Shown in pieces: positions 17,546 through 25,855 of a stretch of 42,082 nt of DNA; within the stretch, counting starts at the first letter, position 1; the number at the start of each line of letters is the position of its first letter. A program made the position numbers and the translations under genes. This stretch comes from Chrysochromulina tobinii (taxonomy: Eukaryota; Haptophyta; Prymnesiales; Chrysochromulinaceae), in NCBI GenBank assembly GCA_001275005.1, contig JWZX01002880.1, positions 1-42,082 on the forward strand, read 5' to 3'. The notes beneath the pieces are model-generated. The model ran no database searches and had not been told where the DNA came from. It was given only the letters and a program-made list of their open reading frames with translations.

Positions 17546-18667
17546 TCATAGGCTGGGGTTCGCGGGCGTCTCCCAATCCTGGAAGAGCACGAGCGAGATC
17601 GCCATGATCACCATGCCGAAGATGAGGCACGCGGTCGCTTTCGCCTGGTTGCCCATGTACCGTTGGGCCGCGGGCAGCAGCTCGTGGCACACGATGAAGA
17701 CCATCATGCCGCCCACCATCGAGAAGACGATGCCAAAGACCAGGTCTGTGAAGACGGGCTGCAGCACGGCAAAGCCCGCGATGCCGCCGATCGGCTCCGT
17801 CAGTCCGGAGAGGAACGACCAAAAGAAGGCCTTGGTCGGGCTGCCGGACGCATAGTAGATGGGCATCGCGACGCACACGCCCTCGGGGATGTTGTGCACC
17901 GCGATTGCCACGCCGAGGCTCGCGCCGACCCGGGCGTCATTGACAGTCGCCAAGAAGGTCGCGAGTCCCTCTGGGAAGTTGTGGATCCCGATGGCGAGTG
18001 CGGTCATGATGCCCATGCGTCCGAGGCGCTTCTTCTCTTCGGCATCGGCCATGTCGGCTGCTGTTATCGCCGCATCGTGTGTGTGCGCTACCACCATGGC
18101 GTCGTGCGATCGCACCACCACCTTGACCTGCGCTACCTCTGCCGCTGCCGTCCCTGTGGAGCTGCCTGCACCACTTGCCTCGTCCGAACAGGTCGACGTC
18201 GCCGCCTCTTCTTCGGCCGTCGAGCATTCGTGCTTCTCATGCGAGTTGCCACCGGGGAACCCATGCGCGGGGCACACATCCGCGTGTGTACCGCCGCCAC
18301 ATCTGCTCAACCAGTCGACGAGCACCTCGAGCAGCGCGCAGAAAAGCATACCGCAGAAGAAGCAGGTGGTCGTCACCGCGACGGCGCCGCCCTGGCTGAA
18401 GCCAGCATCCGACGCGGATATGGCTGCGAGCGACTTGACGAAGATCTCGATGAACGAGACGTACAGCATCACGCCTCCGGAGAGTGCAAGCGCGACGGCA
18501 AGCACGATCTGTTGCGGCATGCTCTTGAAACAATAGGGAAAGAAGACGAGCGCACCGCCGACCGAGGTGGCGAGGCCGGCACCGATGCTCACGCCGATTG
18601 CAGGGAGTATCCTCTCCGTGCATGCCCACGCAATCGGGGCGTCACATGGACCGCTCGAGTTCGACAT
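17546..18667 (-). CDS. ZIP-family metal transporter (ZupT/GufA-like)
   Basis: 373 residues from the ATG at 18667; the upstream frame begins at a non-ATG codon. About eight membrane segments. TM4 carries IGIHNFPEGLATF (HNFPEG, residues 229-234) and TM5 VAIAVHNIPEGVCVAMP (HNIPEG, 258-263), the metal-binding signatures of ZIP Zn2+/Fe2+ importers, followed by GLTEPIGGIAGF. The loop between TM3 and TM4 (about 121-215) is long, rich in Cys, His, Glu and Ser/Thr (THADVCPAHG, SHEKHECS, VAHTHDAA) and probably a metal-sensing cytosolic loop. The N-terminus MSNSSGPCD lacks a cleavable signal. It transports divalent metal across the plasma or an endomembrane; ion and membrane are not determinable. No introns detected. 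Confidence 0.92.
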   Translation of the reverse strand: MSNSSGPCDAPIAWACTERILPAIGVSIGAGLATSVGGALVFFPYCFKSMPQQIVLAVALALSGGVMLYVSFIEIFVKSLAAISASDAGFSQGGAVAVTTTCFFCGMLFCALLEVLVDWLSRCGGGTHADVCPAHGFPGGNSHEKHECSTAEEEAATSTCSDEASGAGSSTGTAAAEVAQVKVVVRSHDAMVVAHTHDAAITAADMADAEEKKRLGRMGIMTALAIGIHNFPEGLATFLATVNDARVGASLGVAIAVHNIPEGVCVAMPIYYASGSPTKAFFWSFLSGLTEPIGGIAGFAVLQPVFTDLVFGIVFSMVGGMMVFIVCHELLPAAQRYMGNQAKATACLIFGMVIMAISLVLFQDWETPANPSL

Positions 18668-18970
18668 AAACACCTTTTTAGGTGCGTTGGATGCAATCTT
18701 TGGAAATCTTGCAAAAAACCGCGCCAAAAAAGGCTCGCCTGATTTCGTCTGACGTTTTGCTTTTCAGTCGTGAGAACATGACACAATTCCTACAAGTACA
18801 CGCACCGTAGGGACCCTACAGCAGTTGGCGCAGCTCAACCGCACGTGATCTGAGCCGCGCGGGGGGACAGCTTGTGTGTAGCCGGGTCTGGCCACCCTCC
18901 TGCACCGTGCCGTGCATGGGTGGTCGTCGGCTGACCCGTCAGCTCCGGCGGAGGCAGCCACGGCATGCGC
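18668..18970. other. Spacer ZIP promoter / antenna 3' end
   Basis: 303 bp between two minus-strand genes. AT-rich near 18670-18730, then GC-rich. No other feature recognised. Confidence 0.45.
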
Positions 18971-19923
18971 TCAAACGTAGGGGAACGTCGGGTGCCCGAG
19001 GGCGCTCTGCGTGACGACCGCGCTGAAGGCGAGCATGGCCAGCCGGCCGTGAGTGAGCTCAGCGAGCTTGTATTTCTCCTCGGTCGCGGGCGTGAGCAGT
19101 TTTAGCGGATCGAAGCCGAAGTCGCCCGGCTTGCGGGAGGGGTTCTCGCCGTAGATCTGAGAAAACTTAATCGTCTCGAACGTGCCAACAAACAGCAGCA
19201 GCAGGAAAAGCTCGTACTTAGCGGTCGTCTCGTGCGCAGTGAACGAGGTCAGGCCAGCGTACTTGGCGCCCGGGAACTTGAGGCCCAGGTCCACCGAGAC
19301 ATACCCAGTCCACGCGAGCATGCACAGGCGGCCGTGCTCCAGCTCCGCCTCGCGCATCCACTTGATGTTGCTCGGTGAGGAGAGGCCCATTGGGTCGAAG
19401 CCAGCGTTGCCGACCATGCCCTCCAGGTGCTGCGAGCGCATGGCAGTGGCGGCGGCAGCGCGCGTGAGCCGTGGAGCGGAGATCGGGCTGGTGTGCAGAG
19501 AGGCTGCCGCGTGAGGCTGCTTGCTGCTGCTGCCGCTGCGAAGGTTGCTGCTGCTGCTGCTGCTAACAACGTTCATTCAGCCTTGGCTGCAGCTGCTGCG
19601 GCAGCTGCTGCGGCTTGCAGGAGCCCCACACGCGCTAGTCGCGCTGCATGAATCGCCGACTGTAGTCACAGAAGCAACTCCGAAGGCTGTCGAGGTGGGT
19701 GCGATGGGGCGTGACGCACCGCGGGGCACTCTTGCCACGGCAGCGCCTTGGACTTGGCCATCATCGAGACCGAGGCACGCGGCGCCACCGGCGCCGGCGC
19801 ATGGAAGGCGCACGCAGATGAAGCAATCGAGAGCTGCGGCAGGCCACACGCGGCGACCGGTCAGGCAAATGCGTAGCATTGGAGCACCAGCACATGAAGC
19901 GTGAAAGCGAACGAGCGCACCAT
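18971..19923 (-). CDS. Fucoxanthin-chlorophyll a/c light-harvesting protein, three exons
   Basis: Exons in transcript order: 19923-19888, 19833-19720, 19429-18971; 202 residues, all joins phase 0. Introns are 19834-19887 (54 bp, GTGCTC...CAG) and 19430-19719 (290 bp, GTGCGT...CAG). Exons 1-2 encode MVRSFAFTLHVL then LSIASSACAFHAPAPVAP, a signal peptide followed by the ACAFHAP motif that directs proteins into secondary red plastids. The mature start is SKALPWQECPA then HLEGMVGNAGFDPMGLS. Helix 1 has EAELEHGRLCMLAW and helix 3 has LAELTHGRLAMLAF, the paired ExxHGR chlorophyll-binding motifs; GDFGFDPLKLL precedes helix 3. It harvests light in the thylakoid membrane with chlorophyll a/c and a fucoxanthin-type carotenoid. 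An alternative exon 1 donor at 19894 would remove two residues. Confidence 0.93.
19514..19620 (-). repeat. CTG/CAG trinucleotide runs inside antenna intron 2
   Basis: Within the 290-bp intron, plus-strand (GCTGCT)n runs occur at about 19514-19565 and 19584-19620, interrupted by single variants. Read out of frame they give poly-Ser or poly-Ala, which makes the intron look like coding sequence. Confidence 0.8.
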
Positions 19924-20184
19924 TTCGCGAGATTCGATCACCGCCTCTTTCATTTAAGCGCCGGAAAAGGAATGTTCACACAGGCTTGGGGTCTGGTGAG
20001 GTCGTCGAAAGGGAGGTGCAGTCGAATGTAAGGTGCAGTGAAGATGGATACAAAGACTCCTTATTTTGGTAACCTGCGCAGGGCGTCGGCATTCTTGTTG
20101 ATGCTTGTAGTACGAGCTGCAGGACGAGGAACAGCTCTCCTCGACCGACGTTGCTAGTGCCGCTTGCGGTGGCGACGTGCCCTC
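19924..20184. promoter_or_regulatory. Bidirectional spacer antenna protein / polycystin
   Basis: 261 bp separates the antenna start codon (minus) from the polycystin start codon (plus). It must hold both promoters. No TATA box recognised. Confidence 0.45.
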
Positions 20185-22203
20185 ATGGAGCAAATGAAGA
20201 ATGGCGTCGCTGTCATATACTATTGCCCTGATGACGAGCCGGCGCAGGAAGCGCCGTCCGTCATCAAGTACCGCTACACCGGGCAGACCGAATTCTTCGA
20301 TCTGCTGCGCGAGTCCAGCTTCTTCTTTGGCAAGAACATTCAAAAAATGGTGCTCAAAGATAGCCAGGGGTCGCAGTGGCCGCTCAATCGTCCGGTCTGG
20401 AAAGAGCTTGCCCAGAGCAACCGCGACATCCGGCTGTGTCCGGTCATGGACTTGGAGGAGGAGGAGGAGGTGAAGGCGGCCGCGGTGGAGGCGGCCGAGG
20501 AGGTCATCGAGGATGAGCACAAGCTGCCCATAGCGCGCCCGCCGCTATGGAGCGAGCTCGTCATCCACCTCGTCTTCCTCACCGTCATCATCCTGCACAG
20601 CGTCCTCGGCAACACGGAAGAGACCATCTATGACTTCAACACGGCGATGAACAACGCCTTCTTCGACAAGCAGTACGATAAGACGTGGCAGACGGCCAGT
20701 GGCGCCAACGCCCAGTCGCAGCTGACGAGCAACTTTGGTGCCTTCACCAGCCAGTCGGTCATCGACGTCGCGGACACGCGCACCACTCTGGAGCCGCGCG
20801 ACCTTTTCAAGTTCCGAGACATGGCAGACATCTGTGGCTGGGTGCAAGGCAACCTGGCGCGCGGCATCTTCCACACGGGCGTGAACCAGAACGACGCGAC
20901 CGGCGCCCTGATGACCTACAACCGCATCATCGGCGGCGTGCGCTTTGAAGTCACCACGCAGCCATGGATGACCGACCAGCAGGCCTACTCTCTCCACTGG
21001 CCGTACTTTTTCTGGTGGTTCGGCGGACGACCGCCCACGAGCACGACGGTGAGCTACCTGCGGCCGGCGGCGAACTGGACGCAGGGATTCCTCGCTGGGC
21101 AGCAGCTCCTCTTCGAGGACGACCTCCAGGCCATCACCGGCGACTGGTGTCCTACGGAGGGGAACGGGACTGGCAGCACGATCGACCACGGGACGCAGGT
21201 GATGCGTGAGATGGTGATCCAGATCCTCGCGTATAACCACAACGTGGACATGTACGCGGTACTCAACTTCAAATTCGTGCTCGACTATGGGGGCAAATAT
21301 CTCACGACGGCACGCTTCATGTTTCAGCGCTACACCAACGAAATCAGCATGATGGTGTACAATGTCGGATGGCTCCACCTGCTGCGCAACTTCAAATTCT
21401 GGCTCACACTCATCAACTGGACGCTCGTGCTCACGCGCTCGACGAACGAGTTCAGGGCCGCGCGCACCATCAAGCGCAAAGGCAGGCCCCTCTTCTGGGA
21501 CTATTTTGGAGGCATCTTCACGCAGCTCGAGCTCTTCAACCTCTGCTGCAACTACGTGGGCATTGGCATTCGCATCTACTTGTCTCTCTCGGCCGGCGAC
21601 AGGCTCTTTCTGACCGAGGTGCTCCCCGCGGCGAACAACAGCGACGTATCCGAGATGGTGAGTGTCGTCGAGCGCTCGGCGTACCTCGGCACGACTTTTC
21701 GCGTGTTTCGCGCCTTCTCAGTCATGTCGGGTTGCTTACTCCTCTTCAAGTACCTCGAGCTCTTTCCTCGGGCGCGGTTCGCGAGCTTTTACCTCACCGG
21801 CTCCACCCTCAGCCGCGCGGGCCGCAACCTCAAGTTCGTCTTCACCTTCTTTCTCCTCTTCCTCGGCGCCTTCGCCATTGCCTTCGAGCACGTCTTCGGC
21901 ACCCAGCTTGAGGAGTTCTCGTCGATTTGGCATGCCTTCTTCACGCTCATCGTGTGCGTCTCCGGCTTCGGCGGCGTCTATTGGGACCTGGCGCGCGTCG
22001 AGCCCGTACTCGGGCCGCTCTTCTTCATCGCGTTCCAGCTTTGCGTCCTCATCTTCATCATCCCCTTCTTCCTCGCGATCATCAACGACGCGTACGCGAT
22101 GCGCGCCGCGGCGCTCGATTCCCTCAAGGAGAAGGTGCGCAAGGCGCTCGAGGACAAGAAGCGGGCAGAGTCCAGCCACGCGAGCTCGAAGAAGAAGTGG
22201 TGA
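20185..22203 (+). CDS. Polycystin-2-type TRP cation channel
   Basis: 672 residues from the ATG at 20185. Six-transmembrane polycystin (PKD2/TRPP) architecture. TM1 is at about 122-142 (LWSELVIHLVFLTVIILHSV). A large luminal/extracellular TOP domain follows, with RDMADICGWVQGNLARG, NRIIGGVRFEVTTQPW and NWTQGF. Then come TM2-TM5 (NFKFWLTLINWTLVLT; LELFNLCCNYVGIGIRIYLS; FRVFRAFSVMSGCLLLFKYL; LKFVFTFFLLFLGAFAIAF). The pore loop is FSSIWHAFFTLIVCVSGFGG and TM6 is FFIAFQLCVLIFIIPFFLAIINDAY. The C-tail is short, basic and helical (KEKVRKALEDKKRAE) without an EF hand. Polycystins conduct Ca2+/Na+, often in cilia or endomembranes. The VRFxxx block of the TOP domain is well conserved in the family. Confidence 0.92.
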   Translation: MEQMKNGVAVIYYCPDDEPAQEAPSVIKYRYTGQTEFFDLLRESSFFFGKNIQKMVLKDSQGSQWPLNRPVWKELAQSNRDIRLCPVMDLEEEEEVKAAAVEAAEEVIEDEHKLPIARPPLWSELVIHLVFLTVIILHSVLGNTEETIYDFNTAMNNAFFDKQYDKTWQTASGANAQSQLTSNFGAFTSQSVIDVADTRTTLEPRDLFKFRDMADICGWVQGNLARGIFHTGVNQNDATGALMTYNRIIGGVRFEVTTQPWMTDQQAYSLHWPYFFWWFGGRPPTSTTVSYLRPAANWTQGFLAGQQLLFEDDLQAITGDWCPTEGNGTGSTIDHGTQVMREMVIQILAYNHNVDMYAVLNFKFVLDYGGKYLTTARFMFQRYTNEISMMVYNVGWLHLLRNFKFWLTLINWTLVLTRSTNEFRAARTIKRKGRPLFWDYFGGIFTQLELFNLCCNYVGIGIRIYLSLSAGDRLFLTEVLPAANNSDVSEMVSVVERSAYLGTTFRVFRAFSVMSGCLLLFKYLELFPRARFASFYLTGSTLSRAGRNLKFVFTFFLLFLGAFAIAFEHVFGTQLEEFSSIWHAFFTLIVCVSGFGGVYWDLARVEPVLGPLFFIAFQLCVLIFIIPFFLAIINDAYAMRAAALDSLKEKVRKALEDKKRAESSHASSKKKW

Positions 22204-22516
22204 TGCTCGTTCGCATTTTTAGGAGGTGTCCACTCTACATACTACAACCGTCGACGTCAAGTTAGTATCAAGGTGTCCCGTTACAAACCGGCTTCAACCG
22301 TATCAAGGTCACCCGTTACAAACCGGCACACGCCTCGCGATGTCGCGCGTCTGATTATCCTCGGACTCAACACGAGCGATCGGATTATCCGCGGCGTCGA
22401 TCCGATCGGCATGACGGATGTCGCCATGCTTGATGGGATTGGGAATGTTTGGCGCCCCGGGCCCCAGGCGGCTCTCTCTCTCTCGTCTACTGCACTGTCG
22501 TAGGCTACTGCTCGTG
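22204..22516. other. Convergent spacer polycystin / Kv channel with direct repeat
   Basis: 313 bp between two 3' ends. The only structure seen is the 28-bp direct repeat listed separately. Confidence 0.6.
22265..22327. repeat. 28-bp direct repeat in convergent 3' region
   Basis: Copies at 22265-22292 and 22300-22327 differ at two positions. Each contains GTATCAAGGT and CCCGTTACAAACCGGC. The spacer is 7 bp. Confidence 0.9.
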
Positions 22517-23869
22517 TTACAGCGGCGCGGCGCAATTGTAGCAGAAATTGGCTTCGGGGCTGTGGCCGGTCGCACCACACAGCCCGCATGTTGCGGAGCT
22601 CGCGTAGCCCTGCAACGGCTTGGCACCTGCCGTGGCGCCGCTGCTGCCTCGGTTGACGATGGCCTCAGCAAGGCTCGAGAGCTGCACGGGGATGATGGCG
22701 ATGCCTGCAAGAATGGAGACGCTCACGACGAGCCGCCCCTCGGCTGTCACAGGCACGATGTCGCCGAAGCCGACGGTGGTGAGCGTCGTCAGCCCAAAGT
22801 AGAGGGCGGTGAAAAAGTCGGGCAATTTTTCGTTCTGCAGGTGCTCGACCTTGTAGATCAGGCCGCTCGACACGAAGAGCAGGGTGAAGATTGAGGAGAC
22901 CACACGCGCCACCTCGAGTTGATAGGGCTGGACGTCGAGCGGGTTGAAGCCCAGCGCCGCCTCAAAACGTCGGAACGAGCGAATGTCCTGTACGTATCGC
23001 TGGAGTCGGAGCACACGAGCGAGTCGCAGAAAGGCGAAGCCGTCATCCTGCAGGTCAGGCAGCGGCACGAATCCGTCGTAACCCTCGAGCAGCATCGGGT
23101 CGTACATCGGCCCGACTGTCGTGGTGGTCACTAAGACGGACAGCAAGGTCGGTGCGAATGAGAGGAGGTCGATCAAACTGGTGGGCTCGAGCAGATACTT
23201 CAATGAAAAGGAACGGCTCCACCAGCGCAGCACGTACTCGACCAAGAAGACCACTGTGAACACGGCCTCGACGTTATTGAGCCAGAAGCGCGGCTCGTTG
23301 CCCAGCTCAGGAAGCGTGCCCACCGCGTAGCACAGAGCGGTCACGAGCACAGCCACCAGCGAGATGAGCTCAAAGCGAGGCGCGTTGATGGCGCGGAGCA
23401 CGGTGCGACTGCCCCAAACGGAGCCGCCGGAAAGCAGCTCTTGGAGCCGCTGGAGCTCCTTCTGGTTCCACATCGACGACGCTCTGTCGGCCGAGTACAG
23501 CTCCATCAGGCTCTCAACAAACTCGTCGCGTGAGAGCTTCCCGTCGCGGTTGACATCCAGCCAAGTTAGGAGTAGCTCGGGGTCGAAACCCGCTCGGGCC
23601 AGCTCTTCGGAGTCGAGTGCCGCGTTGGCATCGCCGTCAATCGCGGTGAAGGCCGACTCGAGCGCAGCGCGCAACGTCTGCTCATCTGGAAGGCCGTTCT
23701 CGGAGACGGCGGCCTTCGTGTGTGTCTCCATGCACGCCACTCGCCCAGAGCGGCTGGTGGTGAATGTCTGCTGCGCTTGCACTCTCTGATGAAAGAGCTG
23801 CGGTTGGGGTTGAATGAATGTCGATCGTATTGGAGCGAAGCCGATGGCGGCAAGCAAAACCGCGTACAT
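22517..23869 (-). CDS. EF-hand voltage-gated K+ channel, possibly organelle-targeted
   Basis: 450 residues from the ATG at 23869. The N-terminus MYAVLLAAIGFAPIRSTF is hydrophobic with a GFAP element, reminiscent of a plastid presequence, although weaker than in the antenna gene. Two EF-hand loops follow: DGDANAALDSEE (78-89) and DVNRDGKLSRDE (105-116). S1 to S4 come next (S4 FLRLARVLRLQRYVQ, with regularly spaced Arg, 280-294), then S5, the selectivity filter TTVGFGD (364-370) and S6. The C-terminus has a compact zinc-ribbon-like CGLCGATGHSPEANFCYNC (428-446). It should be a tetrameric, voltage- and Ca2+-modulated K+ channel. EF1 lacks an acidic residue at one ligand position, so Ca2+ binding by EF2 is the surer claim. 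Target membrane is unproven. Confidence 0.88.
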   Translation of the reverse strand: MYAVLLAAIGFAPIRSTFIQPQPQLFHQRVQAQQTFTTSRSGRVACMETHTKAAVSENGLPDEQTLRAALESAFTAIDGDANAALDSEELARAGFDPELLLTWLDVNRDGKLSRDEFVESLMELYSADRASSMWNQKELQRLQELLSGGSVWGSRTVLRAINAPRFELISLVAVLVTALCYAVGTLPELGNEPRFWLNNVEAVFTVVFLVEYVLRWWSRSFSLKYLLEPTSLIDLLSFAPTLLSVLVTTTTVGPMYDPMLLEGYDGFVPLPDLQDDGFAFLRLARVLRLQRYVQDIRSFRRFEAALGFNPLDVQPYQLEVARVVSSIFTLLFVSSGLIYKVEHLQNEKLPDFFTALYFGLTTLTTVGFGDIVPVTAEGRLVVSVSILAGIAIIPVQLSSLAEAIVNRGSSGATAGAKPLQGYASSATCGLCGATGHSPEANFCYNCAAPL

Positions 23870-24075
23870 GAGGCTTCTTCCGGCCGCGGCCCACGACCTT
23901 CGCTCCAGATGCAAGAAAGATGCCTTCGACGGAAAAAGTAAAAAAGGCAAGCACACAAAAATCCTTGCGAGTCCACGTCAAAGATCGTCGGACACACCTG
24001 AAGCATTTTCAGTAAACCTCATGAACAGTAAACCTCATGAATTCACAGCTTACATTCGTCTGAAATTGAAGCCCG
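23870..24075. promoter_or_regulatory. Bidirectional spacer Kv channel / VID27-like
   Basis: 206 bp between head-to-head start codons. A direct repeat of about 12 bp (AACCTCATGAA-type) is at 24014-24041. No TATA box recognised. Confidence 0.45.
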
Positions 24076-25293
24076 ATGGCGACCCCGGTGCGCCAGCAGA
24101 CGCTTGACGCCGGCCCGCGAGGCGGCGCCAACCTCGAGGCGATGTCGGCGCTCTCAACCGGCACAAAGGGCAAGATCCAGTTCTACAAGGGTGATGCGGA
24201 CGGCACGCCCATTGGCAGCCACAATGTGTACGACATCAAGGGCAACAAACAGAGCGTGGGCATGGTGCAGACGTGGAATCAGTGCACGAACATGATCATG
24301 ACTTCGCTCGACAAGCCTGAGAGCCTTCTCGTGATGGACACGGAAAAGGGCGCGGTGCATGCGGAGCTCGACATCAAGCGGCAGCAGAGGAACTGGAAGA
24401 TGTCGATCGACTCGGTCACGCCGATGCAGAAGTTTGAGCAGTACCGGCCGACGCAGGAGATCATGCTCTTCGGCCTGGGCGACGGCGGCCAGACCGTGTT
24501 CCAGCTGCACCACGACGCGCGCGCGGGGGAGAATATCGAGGAGCACGTGATTCGTGCCGACTCACACCGCAAGTACAAGTCGTACACCTTCTCATGCCAC
24601 GCGCAGACGCGTGGCGGCAACCTCGTGCTCGGGCGCACCGACGGCGCCGTCGCGCTCTACGACGCCATCATGCAGTCGGAGACGGCCTCGTGCGTGCTCG
24701 ATGGCATGCCCGGCCCGGTGACCTCGATCGACGTGTCAGCGGACGGGTCGATGGTCTGCTGGACCACTCCGGAGTTCGTCTTCTTCACGAGCCCGTCGGC
24801 TGAGCACTGGACGAAGGAGTGGAAAAAGTCGATGGGCAAGCCCGTCGTGCTGCAGCTCGCCCCCACCCCGGAGGACAAGGGACGAATGCTCCTCGGCAGC
24901 AGCGACAGCCGGAGCGGCGGCAGCGGCGCCACCTCGGCAGCAGCGGAGCCCGAGGAGGCAGCGGCGGAGGCGGGGCCCGATTGGCGCTCAGTCAAGTTTG
25001 ACGCGGGCACAGCGAAGGAGGACTCGGGAAAGGCTGAGCGCGAGATTGTCACGTACTGCGGCAACTGGCAGATGCGCTGGTCTGTCACGCAGGCCCTGAA
25101 GGCCTGGGATGCCCTCGCTGCTGCCAAGGAGGGGGACGCGCCGCCGCCCGGGATCTTGTATGGCACGGCGACCAGCATGGCAGGCATGGGCGCGGCCGTC
25201 TCGCGCCACATGACTGTGCAGAGCGGTGCGAATGGAGAGGACCTCGATATCGTCGCTCTCGAAGGCGAGATCGTGCGCAGCCTCCGGTTCTGA
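24076..25293 (+). CDS. VID27-like protein, C-terminal beta-propeller domain
   Basis: 405 residues, matching the C-terminal domain of VID27 (vacuolar import and degradation) and plant DEM/CYPRO4. Evidence: KGKIQFYKGD, NMIMTSLDKPESLLVMDTEK (the line linking a stored value to a Met-Asp-x-Glu-x-Gly-x-Val step), QEIMLFGLGDGGQTVFQL, the family block GGNLVLGRTDGAVALYD, and PVTSIDVSADGSMVCWTT. The VID27 N-terminal PH-like part is absent, so this is a shortened form or part of a longer gene whose 5' exons are not visible. A Ser/Gly/Ala-rich insert is at about 275-300. Yeast VID27 is linked to glucose-induced protein degradation; the molecular activity is unknown. Confidence 0.8.
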   Translation: MATPVRQQTLDAGPRGGANLEAMSALSTGTKGKIQFYKGDADGTPIGSHNVYDIKGNKQSVGMVQTWNQCTNMIMTSLDKPESLLVMDTEKGAVHAELDIKRQQRNWKMSIDSVTPMQKFEQYRPTQEIMLFGLGDGGQTVFQLHHDARAGENIEEHVIRADSHRKYKSYTFSCHAQTRGGNLVLGRTDGAVALYDAIMQSETASCVLDGMPGPVTSIDVSADGSMVCWTTPEFVFFTSPSAEHWTKEWKKSMGKPVVLQLAPTPEDKGRMLLGSSDSRSGGSGATSAAAEPEEAAAEAGPDWRSVKFDAGTAKEDSGKAEREIVTYCGNWQMRWSVTQALKAWDALAAAKEGDAPPPGILYGTATSMAGMGAAVSRHMTVQSGANGEDLDIVALEGEIVRSLRF

Positions 25294-25855
25294 GCCTGCC
25301 CAGGGGGCTCTCTACCAAGGACGACGGCCGCGACGAGGAACGAGGAACGAGCTGTGCCTGAGGGTGCGAGCGAGAGGGAGATCACCCTGTGACGAATTCT
25401 GAGCAAGTTGCGCGTGATCTCCCTCTCCGAGAGCGAGGGAGATCACCCCGAGAGCGAGAGGGAGATCACCCATGTCACAGGGCCACCGGCGCATGCCTGT
25501 GTAATGCACGACTTCTGAGCTGCCGGTACTGCGCAAGAAGAACATCCGCCGCAAGTTTACGCCGAGCCCGTGGTGTCAATGCGTTCTTGTGGCTCGGCTG
25601 ATATCCGAGATATCCTGGCTCGTGCGGCCGCTGTCGTGAGTCGTGGTGTCGTGCGCATCTAAAATCTTCGTTGTGAACATGCTTTAGCGCTAATTATAAT
25701 ACTCATCCCGACTTCCGTTTTGTGTACTTGAACAATAACGTTCCAGAGTTAAGGAATCGCCCGGTCGGGTGGGCGTCCGCACGCTCCTCGATGCTCGGAC
25801 GAATCTCCGGCTTGCCTCCCTCCCTTGCCCCTTGCACGTGAGAGACTGTTTGCTC
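25294..25855. other. Convergent spacer with repeated GAGGGAGATCACC
   Basis: 562 bp between VID27-like (plus) and the ubiquitin-like gene (minus). The left part holds the repeat cluster listed separately. The right part (25600-25740) is AT-richer. No gene recognised. Confidence 0.5.
25366..25478. repeat. Direct and inverted GAGGGAGATCACC repeats
   Basis: Direct copies of GAGAGGGAGATCACCC occur at about 25372-25387 and 25456-25471, with a shorter copy at 25434-25448. An inverted copy GTGATCTCCCTCTC lies at 25413-25426. The outer copies are followed by (CA/T)TGTGAC or TGTCAC. The set can form alternative hairpins downstream of VID27. Confidence 0.85.

Noticed and set aside
18971-19576. Antenna protein starting at the ATG at 19576 with a Ser-rich N-terminus
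   Set aside because: That stretch is the CTG-repeat intron read through; splicing from 19720 to 19429 gives the proper SKALPWQECPA-HLEGMVGNAGFDP join and the upstream exons give a plastid presequence.
19954-20520. Antisense frame of 188 residues over the polycystin start
   Set aside because: Overlaps a strongly supported channel gene; product lacks a recognisable domain.
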